64,000 bases of DNA, from positions 182,257 through 246,256 of the forward strand of contig NZ_FTOY01000009.1 in the NCBI RefSeq assembly GCF_900156885.1. Direction: 5' to 3'. Source of the DNA: Limosilactobacillus caccae (GTDB lineage Bacteria; Bacillota; Bacilli; Lactobacillales; Lactobacillaceae). A program made the position numbers and the translations under genes. Shown here piece after piece: positions 8,527 through 17,685 of this stretch (positions are counted from its first letter, which is position 1; each line of letters opens with the position of its first letter). The notes beneath the pieces are model-generated. The model was not told where the DNA came from. It saw only the letters and a program-made list of their open reading frames with translations, and did not search any database.

Positions 8527-9174
8527 ATGAATGAGAAAGGGACAATTAAACAACAATCAATGATGTACCTTTTCTGGAAAAGGTTCTTTGATATCTTGTT
8601 ATCGGTAATTGCACTGATTTGTTTCAGTCCGGTTTTCCTTATTATCTTTGTTATGAATCGTTTCGGCGATAATAAGGGACCACTATTTTACAAGCAAGAG
8701 CGGATTGGCTGGCATGGTAAGCCGTTTAAGATTTATAAGTTCCGCTCAATGATTGTTAATGCGGACACAATCTTGGAAAATGATCCAGAGATGTATGCAA
8801 AGTACGTTGCCAATAATTATAAGCTGGAACCGGAAGAGGATCCGCGGATTACCCATTTAGGTCGGTGGCTGCGAAAGTCATCAGTTGATGAGATTCCCCA
8901 ATTCATTAACATCTTAGCGGGGGACATGAGTATTATTGGACCGCGGCCAATTGTCAAAGCAGAATTAGCGGAATACGGGAACCGGGTTGATAAGTTCCTA
9001 TCAGTTAAACCAGGCGCGATGGGCCTGTGGCAATCTAGTGGCCGGAGTAATATTCCATACCCTGAGCGGTGTGATGTTGAGCTTGAGTATGTTGATAAGG
9101 CTTCGTTTACTTTTGATGCTGCAATAATGTTTAAGAATATTATTAGTATTTTCAAGAGCGAAGGTGCTTACTAG
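8527..9174 (+). CDS. Polyprenyl-phosphate sugar-1-phosphate transferase (priming enzyme)
   Basis: A 215-residue monotopic membrane enzyme that starts the repeat unit by moving a sugar phosphate to undecaprenyl phosphate. It has one N-terminal hydrophobic hairpin (FWKRFFDILLSVIALICFSP) and the bacterial sugar transferase core: FYKQERIGWHGKPFKIYKFR, DPRITHLGRWLRKSSVDEIP, QFINILAGDMSIIGPRP and KPGAMGLWQSSGRS. Substrate (Gal-1-P or Glc-1-P) cannot be read. ATGs at 8518 and 8527 both fit the frame; AGGA is better spaced to the second. Confidence 0.93.
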   Translation: MNEKGTIKQQSMMYLFWKRFFDILLSVIALICFSPVFLIIFVMNRFGDNKGPLFYKQERIGWHGKPFKIYKFRSMIVNADTILENDPEMYAKYVANNYKLEPEEDPRITHLGRWLRKSSVDEIPQFINILAGDMSIIGPRPIVKAELAEYGNRVDKFLSVKPGAMGLWQSSGRSNIPYPERCDVELEYVDKASFTFDAAIMFKNIISIFKSEGAY

Positions 9175-9193
9175 GAAGTGTGGTAAATAAATT

Positions 9194-10399
9194 TTGAAAA
9201 AAGTAAAAGAGGTGCTAAATGCACCAGTTACAGGGCAACAGCTTTATCTAGGAGTATTGGTTTTTTACCTTTTTTTCTCTTTTTTAAGAAATACAACTTT
9301 TGATCCTTACTTGGGGAGTAGACCCTTTAATTTAGCGTCTTATGCATGTAGTGCTCTACTTATCTTAAAAATTTATTTATTTGATAGATACAACTTAAAG
9401 GATAAATTAATAATTACTTTTTTCATGTTGATTGCTATTTGCTCGTGGCGTCTATCAACATCTAATCTAATTCTCGTTATGGCAGCGTTTATATTAGCAG
9501 CTAAAGATGTTTCATTTACTAATATTATTAAGTGTTATTTTTATACAACATTGATTTTATTATTAAGTGTAATGTTATTTTCTGTGGTTGGAATAATTAA
9601 AGACTTAGTGTTTGTTGTACATGGTCGTGCAACTCGATATGCTTTAGGAATAGTATATCCAACAGATTTGGCTTCTCATGTTTTATACTTAATATTGGCT
9701 AATGTTTATCTTAAATATCAAAAGCTAAACTGGCATTATTACCTTAGTTATTTAGTAATAGCATTTTTATTAAAATTAATAACTGATGCTCGCTTAAGTA
9801 TTATTTGTATAATACTAATAATTCCAACTGTTTTAATGGCAAAAGCAGCAGAAAAATCACAGTGTAAAATTGTGCGGCTTATTCCATCACTTTATTGGGC
9901 ATTTATTCCTTTCTTGGCTTTTACCAGTTTTGCGGGAACATACTTTTTTGATAACACAAATCATATTTATTATAAAATTGATCATGCACTCTCTGGAAGA
10001 CTGTCTTATGGCCTTATGTCAATGTATAGATATCGATTTACTTGGCTAGGTCAAAAGGTTGAGGAAACTGGACTAGGCGGTAATAAAGGACTATCTGTCT
10101 TCCATCATGGAAATATAGGATATTTTTACATTGACTCTTCTTATTTACGATTAATTATGATATATGGGATTATTGTTACTTTAATTATTGTTGGAGTTAT
10201 GATAGCTCTTTCAATAAGAGGAGTTATGAGAAGAGATTACGCTCTTACTGCTGTCCTATTTATTGTTACTATTAGTTGTTTTGTGGAGCAGCATTTACTT
10301 GAGTTGTCTTACAATCCGTTTTTATTAGCTTTATTAGCAAATCCCAAAACTATTTCGGAGGTATATATAGTTGGAAAACAAAAAGTACAGTCTAAATGA
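9194..10399 (+). CDS. Wzy-like polysaccharide polymerase / O-antigen ligase-like membrane protein
   Basis: A 401-residue protein with about ten hydrophobic segments and a large loop between the late helices (about 265-320). That topology, little sequence conservation and its place between priming transferase and Wzz-like gene fit a Wzy-type polymerase joining repeat units at the outer membrane face. Arg residues at GRATRYALG and TDARLS sit where catalytic arginines often lie, which is suggestive only. The TTG start has a poor Shine-Dalgarno; GTG at 9212 is an alternative. Base composition is visibly more AT rich than the genes before it, a mark of transferred polysaccharide genes. The end overlaps the next gene by 29 bases. 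Confidence 0.75.
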   Translation: MKKVKEVLNAPVTGQQLYLGVLVFYLFFSFLRNTTFDPYLGSRPFNLASYACSALLILKIYLFDRYNLKDKLIITFFMLIAICSWRLSTSNLILVMAAFILAAKDVSFTNIIKCYFYTTLILLLSVMLFSVVGIIKDLVFVVHGRATRYALGIVYPTDLASHVLYLILANVYLKYQKLNWHYYLSYLVIAFLLKLITDARLSIICIILIIPTVLMAKAAEKSQCKIVRLIPSLYWAFIPFLAFTSFAGTYFFDNTNHIYYKIDHALSGRLSYGLMSMYRYRFTWLGQKVEETGLGGNKGLSVFHHGNIGYFYIDSSYLRLIMIYGIIVTLIIVGVMIALSIRGVMRRDYALTAVLFIVTISCFVEQHLLELSYNPFLLALLANPKTISEVYIVGKQKVQSK

Positions 10400-10991
10400 T
10401 TTGATAAGAATTATTTGGAAGAATATTATTGTGATTATCATCTTTGCCGTAGTGGGTGGAGGATGTTTTTATATGTTAGCAAGGCATAAACAAACTATCA
10501 CCTATACTGCAGAACGTAGTATTATGATTAGTCATAACTTAAATGCCAAAAGAGCACGCTCCCAAGTTAGTGCTGATTTAGCAATGATTCCAACCTATGA
10601 GGACATGATAAAGGGACGCCAAGTTACGGAAAGTACATGGAAATCTTTGCCAAAAAACATTAGAAAAAATACTTCAATCAAATTATTATCTGATAGTATC
10701 GATACTAATAATCGACCTGATTCCTTGATTATAACTATTAAAGCAACTACTAAAGATGCAAAACAGTCAGTTGCTTTTGTAAATAATACGGCAATGGCAG
10801 CAAAAAAAGAACTTCCTAAAATGCAACAAGGTATAGGCGAGGTTCATGTTTATCCTAAGGCTACCCTTAAGAATACTAGTTCAGAAAAACATAGTTCTAT
10901 TAAAAAATGGACTCTCGTTGGAACTGCTTTAGGAATAGTTGCGGGGATGTTAATTTCTTTTGTTATTACTACCTGGAAACACATTGCCTAG
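10371..10991 (+). CDS. Short Wzz-type chain-length determinant
   Basis: A 206-residue protein with the Wzz plan: cytosolic start (YSLNDLIRIIWKN), helix at about 18-36, extracellular part, and second helix at about 183-202 (WTLVGTALGIVAGMLISFVIT). There is no Pro-rich tail with an attached tyrosine kinase, and no CpsD-type kinase elsewhere in the cluster. It should set polymer length together with the Wzy-like protein. The TTG start follows GGAGGTATATAG inside the end of the previous gene, so the two are translationally coupled. Confidence 0.78.
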   Translation: MENKKYSLNDLIRIIWKNIIVIIIFAVVGGGCFYMLARHKQTITYTAERSIMISHNLNAKRARSQVSADLAMIPTYEDMIKGRQVTESTWKSLPKNIRKNTSIKLLSDSIDTNNRPDSLIITIKATTKDAKQSVAFVNNTAMAAKKELPKMQQGIGEVHVYPKATLKNTSSEKHSSIKKWTLVGTALGIVAGMLISFVITTWKHIA

Positions 10992-11009
10992 TTTTAAGGA
11001 GTTCTTATA

Positions 11010-11819
11010 ATGACAGTATATGTAATTACGCATAAAGAGTTTAATTATGCAGATAAGCTTCCAACTGGCTATGTACCGATGATGGTTGGAGCAAATAAAA
11101 ATCCTAATCCTCTTAATTATCTTACAGATAACACTATGGATAATATTTCTGATAAAAATCCTGAGTATTGTGAACTAACGGGTCTTTACTGGATTTGGAA
11201 AAATTCTAAAGCTAAAAATGTTGGCTTAGCTCACTATCGGCGCTTCTTTTATTCTAAAAGTATTGGCGGTCGTTTTGCAATGTATGCTTATTTGATCCTT
11301 ATGGGTAGTCGAGTTAAGCCGGCGTCAGTAGATCAGTTAGATGGTTTGCTAGAGGATTATGACTGGGTAGTTGCCCACCCTGAAGATGAAGGTGGTAAGG
11401 ACTTGTGGACCCAATTTAATAAAGCAAATCATGAAATAGATATGCAAAATACAAGGAATGTGATTGCTGAAAAATATCCTGATTATGTTGATGCGTTTGA
11501 TAAAGTAATGCATAGTTCAAGTTGGATGTCACCTTATAATATGTTTTATTCTTCGAAGGAGAAAATGGATGAGTATAGTGCATGGTTATTTGATGTGCTG
11601 TTTGAAGTTGAAAAAAGAACTGATATGACAGGGTATACAGATTATCAAAAACGATTATACGGTTTTTTAAGTGAGAGATTGTTAAATGTATGGCTTGAGA
11701 AACATAAGGAATATAAGGTGAAATATTTAACAGTTTTCAAAACTGATGATTTAAGTCGAAGAGCAGTTATAAGGCGTATAACTAATAGATTGGGTATTAC
11801 TAAGGGGATAAATCATTAG
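11010..11819 (+). CDS. DUF4422 family glycan biosynthesis protein (2)
   Basis: A 269-residue relative of the 6800 protein with the same landmarks: VYVITHKEFNYADKLPTGY, DNTMDNISDKNPEYCELTGLYW, VGLAHYRRFF and YTDYQKRLYGFLSERLLNVWL. It carries an extra middle segment with WVVAHPEDEGGKDLW. Probably a glycosyltransferase adding another residue of the repeat unit; this is by context. AAGGAG lies before the ATG. The coding DNA is AT rich, unlike copy 1, so the two copies were probably acquired separately. Confidence 0.82.
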   Translation: MTVYVITHKEFNYADKLPTGYVPMMVGANKNPNPLNYLTDNTMDNISDKNPEYCELTGLYWIWKNSKAKNVGLAHYRRFFYSKSIGGRFAMYAYLILMGSRVKPASVDQLDGLLEDYDWVVAHPEDEGGKDLWTQFNKANHEIDMQNTRNVIAEKYPDYVDAFDKVMHSSSWMSPYNMFYSSKEKMDEYSAWLFDVLFEVEKRTDMTGYTDYQKRLYGFLSERLLNVWLEKHKEYKVKYLTVFKTDDLSRRAVIRRITNRLGITKGINH

Positions 11820-11833
11820 TAGGAGAGAGACTG

Positions 11834-12709
11834 ATGCAAGCAGTTTTAATATTAGCTCATAAAAATATAGACCAGGTTATTGAACTAGCAACGCGCCTTT
11901 CAAAAAGTTTCAATGTTTATATTCATTTTGATAAAAAGACGGTTCTAAGTGATCAGCAGAAAAAAAGGATTAAGAAAGTTTCGTCGACATTTATCTCTAA
12001 ATACAATGTTAAGTGGGGAAGTTATAGCATAGTTAGGGCAACAATTGATTTAATGAAAATTGCCTTACGTAATGAGAGAAACACCTACTTTCATTTAATC
12101 TCTGGACAGGATTGGCCAGCTCAATCGCCACAAAAAATTTATGATTTTTTTGAAGAAAATAATCAAATTTTTATGAACTATTGGTCAGCAGTGTCTATGA
12201 AGAAAACAGGTGAGCCGGAAATATGGTGGGTTAAATACTACTTTAACTATGATCAGATTAACCGCCGAACAACTTTTGGCAAAATTTACCATCGTATTTT
12301 GTTGCTTATTCAAACTGTTCTTAGAGTGAATAAATTAAAAAAATATAATTTACAAGATAACTATATTTATGCTGGTCAAGAGTGGGTTGATATTCCTCGT
12401 GATGCCCTACAATACGCGATTGATTATTATGATAAGCATCCAGAATTAGAAAAGATTTTTTCAACAAGTTTTTGTTCTGATGAGATGTGGCTGCAAACAA
12501 TTTTATGTAATTCTCAATATAAACTTCGAATTAATAAAGATATTCATCATTATATTGAAATGCATGAAAAGCATGGTAGCCGCCCCGCAATATTAGATGA
12601 GGAAGATTATGAAAAGATTAGTTCGGGTAACTATTGGTGGGCAAGAAAAGTTGAACGGCCAATTTCAGATAAATTAATTGCCTTATTAGATAAAAATATG
12701 AAACTTTAA
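11834..12709 (+). CDS. GT14-type (core-2/I-branching) beta-1,6-N-acetylglucosaminyltransferase-like
   Basis: A 291-residue soluble enzyme of the branch family. The typical order is visible: AVLILAHKNIDQVIELATRL, VYIHFDKKT, KWGSYSIVRATIDLMKIAL, TYFHLISGQDWPAQSP, YIYAGQEWVDIPRDAL and FCSDEMWLQTIL. Family members transfer GlcNAc or another sugar to make branches; here it would act on the lipid-linked repeat unit. It closes the first transcription unit and is followed by a terminator. Confidence 0.85.
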   Translation: MQAVLILAHKNIDQVIELATRLSKSFNVYIHFDKKTVLSDQQKKRIKKVSSTFISKYNVKWGSYSIVRATIDLMKIALRNERNTYFHLISGQDWPAQSPQKIYDFFEENNQIFMNYWSAVSMKKTGEPEIWWVKYYFNYDQINRRTTFGKIYHRILLLIQTVLRVNKLKKYNLQDNYIYAGQEWVDIPRDALQYAIDYYDKHPELEKIFSTSFCSDEMWLQTILCNSQYKLRINKDIHHYIEMHEKHGSRPAILDEEDYEKISSGNYWWARKVERPISDKLIALLDKNMKL

Positions 12710-12752
12710 CAGACAAAGGGGCTTGCAACGGTAAGTCCTTTTGTCTGTTTTA
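12709..12752 (+). terminator. Terminator after the GT14 gene
   Basis: ACAGACAAAGG / CCTTTTGTCTGT stem (one bulge) then TTTTA. The right arm overlaps the -35 of the next promoter. Confidence 0.8.
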
Positions 12753-12769
12753 AAGAAGTCTGTTAGAAT
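12741..12769 (+). promoter_or_regulatory. Promoter of glf
   Basis: TTGTCT (12741-12746), 17-base spacer, TAGAAT (12764-12769) with TG extension. The -35 lies inside the terminator arm of the previous gene. Confidence 0.6.
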
Positions 12770-12803
12770 ATGAAAGATTATATACTGAAATGAGGATAAG
12801 AAT

Positions 12804-13922
12804 ATGAATAATTATGATTATCTAGTTGTTGGTGCCGGCCTTTTCGGTGCCACATTTGCATACGAAGCCGCTAAACGTGGGAATCGCGTGAAAGTAATTG
12901 AAAAGCGTGACCATGTTGCTGGAAATATCTACACTAAAGAAATTGATGGGATTCAGGTTCACCAGTACGGTGCTCATATTTTTCACACTTCCAACAAGGA
13001 GGTTTGGAACTATGTTAACCAATTTGCTGAGTTTAATCGTTACACTAATAGTCCGGTAGCCAATTACAAGGGCCACATGTACAATCTGCCATTTAACATG
13101 AACACCTTTAGCCAAATGTGGGGTGTACGGACGCCAGCAGAAGCAATGGCAAAGATTGATGAACAGCGGCAAGAGATGGCTGGGAAGACACCAACTAACT
13201 TAGAGGAGCAAGCCATTTCCCTCATTGGCCGGGATATCTACGAAAAATTGATCAAGGGTTACACAGAGAAGCAATGGGGGCAAAAGGCAACCGAATTGCC
13301 AGCCTTCATTATCCGGCGGCTTCCTGTCCGGCTAGTTTATGATAACAACTACTTTAATGATCCTTATCAAGGTATTCCAATTGGCGGCTATACACAAATC
13401 GTCGAAAAGATGCTTGATAGTGACCTAATTGATGTTGAAACCGGGGTAGACTTCTTTGATAAGAAAGAGGAATACCTTAAGGAATACCCAAAGGTTGTCT
13501 TTACCGGAATGATTGACCAGTTTTTTGATTATCAGTTAGGCGAACTCCAATACCGGAGCTTGCGTTTTGAAACGGAAGAAAAGCATGTCGGAAATTACCA
13601 GGGTAATGCAGTGATCAACTATACTGATGCGGAAACTCCTTACACGCGGATTATTGAGCATAAGCACTTTGAATTTGGTAAAGGTGACAAGGATAAGACC
13701 ATTATTACTCGTGAGTACCCAGCCGATTGGCACCGGGGTGATGAACCATACTACCCGGTTAACAACCAACGGAACAATGAGCTGTACAAGCAATACGCCA
13801 AACTTGCTAGTGAAAAGGCAGAAAATGTAATCTTTGGTGGTCGCTTAGGACAATACCGTTACTACAACATGGATCAGGTATTACATGCGGCGCTGACAGC
13901 AGTTAATGAAGAATTTAAATAA
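12804..13922 (+). CDS. glf: UDP-galactopyranose mutase
   Basis: Converts UDP-galactopyranose to UDP-galactofuranose using reduced FAD. The 372-residue chain begins with the FAD dinucleotide fold (DYLVVGAGLFGATFAYEAAKRG), then HVAGNIYTKEIDG, QVHQYGAHIFHTS, the mobile-loop region with GYTEKQWGQKATELPA, and the C-terminal IFGGRLGQYRYYNMDQV, where the Arg contacts the UDP-Gal phosphates. Length is normal. It has its own promoter and terminator. Its presence says the polymer probably contains galactofuranose. Codon use is closer to housekeeping genes than that of its AT-rich neighbours. Confidence 0.97.
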   Translation: MNNYDYLVVGAGLFGATFAYEAAKRGNRVKVIEKRDHVAGNIYTKEIDGIQVHQYGAHIFHTSNKEVWNYVNQFAEFNRYTNSPVANYKGHMYNLPFNMNTFSQMWGVRTPAEAMAKIDEQRQEMAGKTPTNLEEQAISLIGRDIYEKLIKGYTEKQWGQKATELPAFIIRRLPVRLVYDNNYFNDPYQGIPIGGYTQIVEKMLDSDLIDVETGVDFFDKKEEYLKEYPKVVFTGMIDQFFDYQLGELQYRSLRFETEEKHVGNYQGNAVINYTDAETPYTRIIEHKHFEFGKGDKDKTIITREYPADWHRGDEPYYPVNNQRNNELYKQYAKLASEKAENVIFGGRLGQYRYYNMDQVLHAALTAVNEEFK

Positions 13923-13970
13923 TAACAATGGCGAATTGAGGAATGTCCTTGATTCGCCGTTATTATTATT
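13921..13970 (+). terminator. Terminator after glf
   Basis: Imperfect inverted repeat around GGCGAAT / ATTCGCC extended by AT pairs, followed by TTATTATTATT. Confidence 0.7.
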
Positions 13971-13988
13971 GAGTTACTTTAGCTAGCC

Positions 13989-14017
13989 TTTTGTTTAGTA
14001 AAGGACAGTGGTAAAAT
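13989..14017 (+). promoter_or_regulatory. Putative promoter of the wzx unit
   Basis: TG-G-TAAAAT extended -10 at 14009-14017 with a weak TTTTGT at 13989. Confidence 0.45.
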
Positions 14018-14053
14018 TAAACTTTAGTTTGAAGAGTTAGACGAGGTTATTAT

Positions 14054-15475
14054 ATGAAGGTCATCAAAAACTATTTATATAATGCAGGGTATCAGATTTT
14101 GCTGATGCTAGCCCCTGTAATAACGACCCCATATGTATCACGGGTATTAGGAGCGCATAATAATGGAATTAATACCTATACTAACGGTTGGGTAACATTT
14201 TTTTACTTAATTGGTCAATTAGGGATATCCTTATATGGGAACCGTGAAATAGCTTATAAGCGAGAAAATAAGTATGAGCGGTCAAAGTCATTTTTTGAAA
14301 TTGTTTCATTACAGTTAATGACCAGTTCGGTTGCATTAATCGCTTATTTGATGGCAGTATTTTTATTTAGTAGTGCTTTTAAAGTTTATTTTCTACTCCA
14401 AGCGCTATGGATTATAGCTTATGGTATAGATATTTCATGGTATTTTATGGGGTTAGAAGACTTTAAAAAGACAGTTACAAGAAATACAATTGTAAAATTG
14501 ATTTCAATTGCATTGATTTTTATTCTTGTACGTAATGAAAATGACTTAAGTAAATATATTTTCTTACTTGGATTTGCTCAGCTAGCAGGAAGTGCAACGT
14601 TGTGGCCTTATTTACGTAGAAGCATTGAGTGGGTTAGTATAAAAAAATGGCGTCCGTTCGGCCACTTTTACCCAACATTGCTACTATTTATCCCGACAAT
14701 AACGACTCAGATTTACTTGGTTGTAAACCGAATTATGCTTGGAAGGATGGCTCCACAAGCCGCTGTTTCTCAATTTGATTTCGGGGATAAAATAGTTAAG
14801 CTTGTTTTGGCTGTAGTGACTGCAACAGGAACTGTAATGCTTCCTCATATTGCCAATAAGTTTACTTCTGGGGATATAAAAGGAGTGCGGGAGAGTTTAT
14901 ACAAATCATTTGATTTTGTAACTGCTGTCTCTGTACCATTAATGTTTGGCCTAATGGCAATCTCTTATAAGTTTGCACCATGGTTCTTAGGGGATCAGTA
15001 TGGACCAACTGGTAGTGTTATTTTTTATGAAGCTCCAGCAATATTGATGATTGCATGGAGCAATGTTACTGGTATTCAATATTTAATGCCAATTCATCGA
15101 GAGCATGAATATACTATTTCAGTTACAATTGGAGCGGTAGTAAATATTATTACTAATCTTTTTTTAATTTCATGGTATGGTGCTAATGGTGCTGCCATTG
15201 CAACAGTGATTTCTGAACTTTCTGTTACAGCGGTTCAATTATTTTATATTCGTGGTACTATAAGTCGTCGTCGGTTATTTAGTTCCGTATGGCGTTATCT
15301 TTTAAGTGGATTATTTATGTATATTGTTGTTTCAAGAATTGACAGCGTTATAAGTATGACAATTATGAATTTAATATTACAAATTATGTTAGGCGCAGTT
15401 GTATATGTTGTATGCCTTTTTATCACGAAGGCACCAATTCTCGAGCAAGCTAAAACTTTGTTCATGAAAAAATAG
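14054..15475 (+). CDS. Wzx-type polysaccharide flippase
   Basis: A 473-residue protein of the polysaccharide transporter (MOP) superfamily with 12-14 hydrophobic segments. It begins KNYLYNAGYQILLMLAPVITTPYVSRVLG, the classic start of Gram-positive Wzx proteins, followed by NGINTYTNGWVTFFYLIGQLGISLYGNREIAY. It moves the finished lipid-linked repeat unit to the outer face for polymerisation. First gene of a three-gene AT-rich unit with GT4 (10-base gap) and acyltransferase. Confidence 0.92.
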   Translation: MKVIKNYLYNAGYQILLMLAPVITTPYVSRVLGAHNNGINTYTNGWVTFFYLIGQLGISLYGNREIAYKRENKYERSKSFFEIVSLQLMTSSVALIAYLMAVFLFSSAFKVYFLLQALWIIAYGIDISWYFMGLEDFKKTVTRNTIVKLISIALIFILVRNENDLSKYIFLLGFAQLAGSATLWPYLRRSIEWVSIKKWRPFGHFYPTLLLFIPTITTQIYLVVNRIMLGRMAPQAAVSQFDFGDKIVKLVLAVVTATGTVMLPHIANKFTSGDIKGVRESLYKSFDFVTAVSVPLMFGLMAISYKFAPWFLGDQYGPTGSVIFYEAPAILMIAWSNVTGIQYLMPIHREHEYTISVTIGAVVNIITNLFLISWYGANGAAIATVISELSVTAVQLFYIRGTISRRRLFSSVWRYLLSGLFMYIVVSRIDSVISMTIMNLILQIMLGAVVYVVCLFITKAPILEQAKTLFMKK

Positions 15476-15485
15476 GAGTGTAGCA

Positions 15486-16538
15486 ATGAAATTAAAGTTT
15501 ATTTGTGCGCCAGCTTCTGGAAACGGTGGGACTGAAACAGTTTTAAAAAAGGCGTTAAATCATTTATCTAAGAAGTATCAGGTTGAATTATATTTAACTA
15601 CGATTCCAGTAAACAGATTATGGTTAGACCAAATGAAGAATGTTAAAATTCATGAACCCCACAGTGAAAGCAAGCCGTATAAGTTATTTTATCTATTAAG
15701 GATATTTTTAACGGCTCGTAATTCTGATCGCTTTATAATTTTAGGAGCAAATACTATTAATTTAGCTTCGAAAATTAGGAAAATTACGAAGAAAAAGTAT
15801 ATGATAACATCGTGGATACATTACTCATTAATCAATCAAAATATGTTTAACCCAAATAATATTACTTTGGCTGATAATCATTGGGCAATTAGTACACCAA
15901 TTAAGAAGCAATTAATGGATCTGGGAATAAATGAAAATAAAATTAGCTTAATATTTAATCCTGTTGATCAGTATGCAGGAGATCTAAATACCCCCGATAC
16001 TTCGGATACGCTTCGACTTGTTTATGTTGGGAAAATAATGCTTGATGGTCAAAAAAATTTGAGAGAGTTATTCCAAGGTATAAAAAACTATTCTCACCCA
16101 GTTCATTTAGACCTATTTGGTGCGGATAGTAGTAATGGGGAAGTACAGGACTATGTAAATAGTATTGGCCTTAATAGTCACTGTACTTTTCATGGTTGGA
16201 CAAAAAATCCTTGGAAAATTATTGTAGAAGAAATTCATCCTAACGCTCTAGTATTAACGTCAAAATATGAAGGGCTTCCTATGGTGATGATCGAAGCAAT
16301 GTCTCGTGGAATTCCGTGTCTTGTTGCTGATTTTAGTGGTTATGAAGATATTATTAAAAAACAAGTAAATGGATTAGTATACCTCAGCAATAACACGAAA
16401 GATTTAGTGCAAAAAATGTACATAGCAAATGAAAATAAATTTAAGAATGAAACTATTGCAAATAGTATCTCTAAATTTAATTCAAAAAATTATTATTTAA
16501 GATTAGATCAAATATTGGAGAAAAGAACTTTATGTTAG
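15486..16538 (+). CDS. GT4 family glycosyltransferase
   Basis: A 350-residue GT-B enzyme. The N-terminal domain opens KLKFICAPASGNGGTETVLKKAL, where the GGTE loop is typical; the C-terminal donor domain has YVGKIMLDGQKNLRELFQGI, FHGWTKNP and the EX7E-type stretch SKYEGLPMVMIEAMSRGIP. Retaining transferase that adds one sugar to the lipid-linked repeat; the donor cannot be told from sequence. The last seven bases overlap the acyltransferase gene. Confidence 0.9.
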   Translation: MKLKFICAPASGNGGTETVLKKALNHLSKKYQVELYLTTIPVNRLWLDQMKNVKIHEPHSESKPYKLFYLLRIFLTARNSDRFIILGANTINLASKIRKITKKKYMITSWIHYSLINQNMFNPNNITLADNHWAISTPIKKQLMDLGINENKISLIFNPVDQYAGDLNTPDTSDTLRLVYVGKIMLDGQKNLRELFQGIKNYSHPVHLDLFGADSSNGEVQDYVNSIGLNSHCTFHGWTKNPWKIIVEEIHPNALVLTSKYEGLPMVMIEAMSRGIPCLVADFSGYEDIIKKQVNGLVYLSNNTKDLVQKMYIANENKFKNETIANSISKFNSKNYYLRLDQILEKRTLC

Positions 16539-17611
16539 GTAAGAGGATTGAATGGATTGATATAGCTCGAGGAATTGCAATTCTTTTTGTAATTGTTGGT
16601 CACTCTTTAGGAAACTATTTTTCAAGTTATTTTGCAAATTTAATTTATGTATTTCACATGCCAATCTTTTTTATTCTTAGCGGTTATTTATATAAGCCTA
16701 AAAATAAAAATAGGTTTTTAAAGTCATCTTTTTTTAATTTAATAATTCCTTATATTGGTACCGTCATACTAGCATTTCTTCTCTTTACAATCTACAAGCT
16801 TTATAGTAATCCAATAATTGCGCCATCAAGGGTAACTAGCTATAAACAACTATCTATATCTGCGCTTTATGGAATTGGTGCTTCTGCTGATTTACCATTT
16901 ATTGGCAAATCAATTATCCCGATAGGAGCTATATGGTTTTTGTTAGCATTTTTTATTGGAACACAACTATTTAATATTATTATGTCGCTTAGTTTTAAGA
17001 AAGATGATCTTGTGATAAAGGGGGCAATTGTGGCTTGTTGTGCTTTTCTTGGCATGTATATACAGACGTACATTTATTTGCCATGGTCAATTAACGCAGC
17101 ACTTTTGGCACAGGTATTCTTTTTTGCAGGTTTTATTTTAAAGAAATTTGATTTGTTAGTGGCTAAACACAAAATTGTAATTATTGTTTCGTCCGTAATT
17201 TGGTTAATGACAGCTACAATAGGATTATTCGGATTAGATAATCTACAATTTCCTAATATGTATTTAGCGGTAGTTGGGGGAATTGCATCAAGTCTTGTGG
17301 TTATCAAATTTTCAATGTATCTTGAAAATGATTTGTTAAGTCAAGAAAGCAAAATAAAAAATGCCCTTTGCTTTTTAGGTGCTGAGTCACTATGTATTTT
17401 TTGTTTCCATTTAATAGACCTTGATTTTATTCAAATATGGCCGCATCTCATTAACTTCGTAATGAGAATCAGTAATTCATATCTCTTAGCAATAACTGTA
17501 GGAAATATTTATCGAATTTGTTTTGCGGTCGTAATAACTCTATCCATTTCGCATATACCAGTTCTTAGATCTTTTTATATGCATAGAAAGTATAAGTTTA
17601 TAAGACATTAA
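16532..17611 (+). CDS. Acyltransferase 3 family membrane protein
   Basis: A 359-residue protein with about ten hydrophobic segments. It starts KRIEWIDIARGIAILFVIVGHSL, whose WIDIARG and GHS carry the family's conserved Arg and His, followed by YVFHMPIFFILSGYLYK. Such proteins O-acylate (usually O-acetylate) sugars during export. It overlaps the GT4 gene, so it very likely decorates the same polymer. A second member at 29762 belongs to the other glycan block. Confidence 0.9.
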   Translation: MLGKRIEWIDIARGIAILFVIVGHSLGNYFSSYFANLIYVFHMPIFFILSGYLYKPKNKNRFLKSSFFNLIIPYIGTVILAFLLFTIYKLYSNPIIAPSRVTSYKQLSISALYGIGASADLPFIGKSIIPIGAIWFLLAFFIGTQLFNIIMSLSFKKDDLVIKGAIVACCAFLGMYIQTYIYLPWSINAALLAQVFFFAGFILKKFDLLVAKHKIVIIVSSVIWLMTATIGLFGLDNLQFPNMYLAVVGGIASSLVVIKFSMYLENDLLSQESKIKNALCFLGAESLCIFCFHLIDLDFIQIWPHLINFVMRISNSYLLAITVGNIYRICFAVVITLSISHIPVLRSFYMHRKYKFIRH

Positions 17612-17639
17612 CGAAATCTATTTATCTTTAAAATATTTG

Positions 17640-17648
17640 TGGTAGGAT
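17640..17648 (+). promoter_or_regulatory. Extended -10 (TGGTAGGAT) of the amidase gene
   Basis: The string TGTGGTAGGATAGA..AATGTTA recurs before the gene at 20830 at a matching distance, which supports a shared promoter. Confidence 0.55.
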
Positions 17649-17685
17649 AGACAATGTTAAATTTATAGAAGGGGTAAATGTGTAA

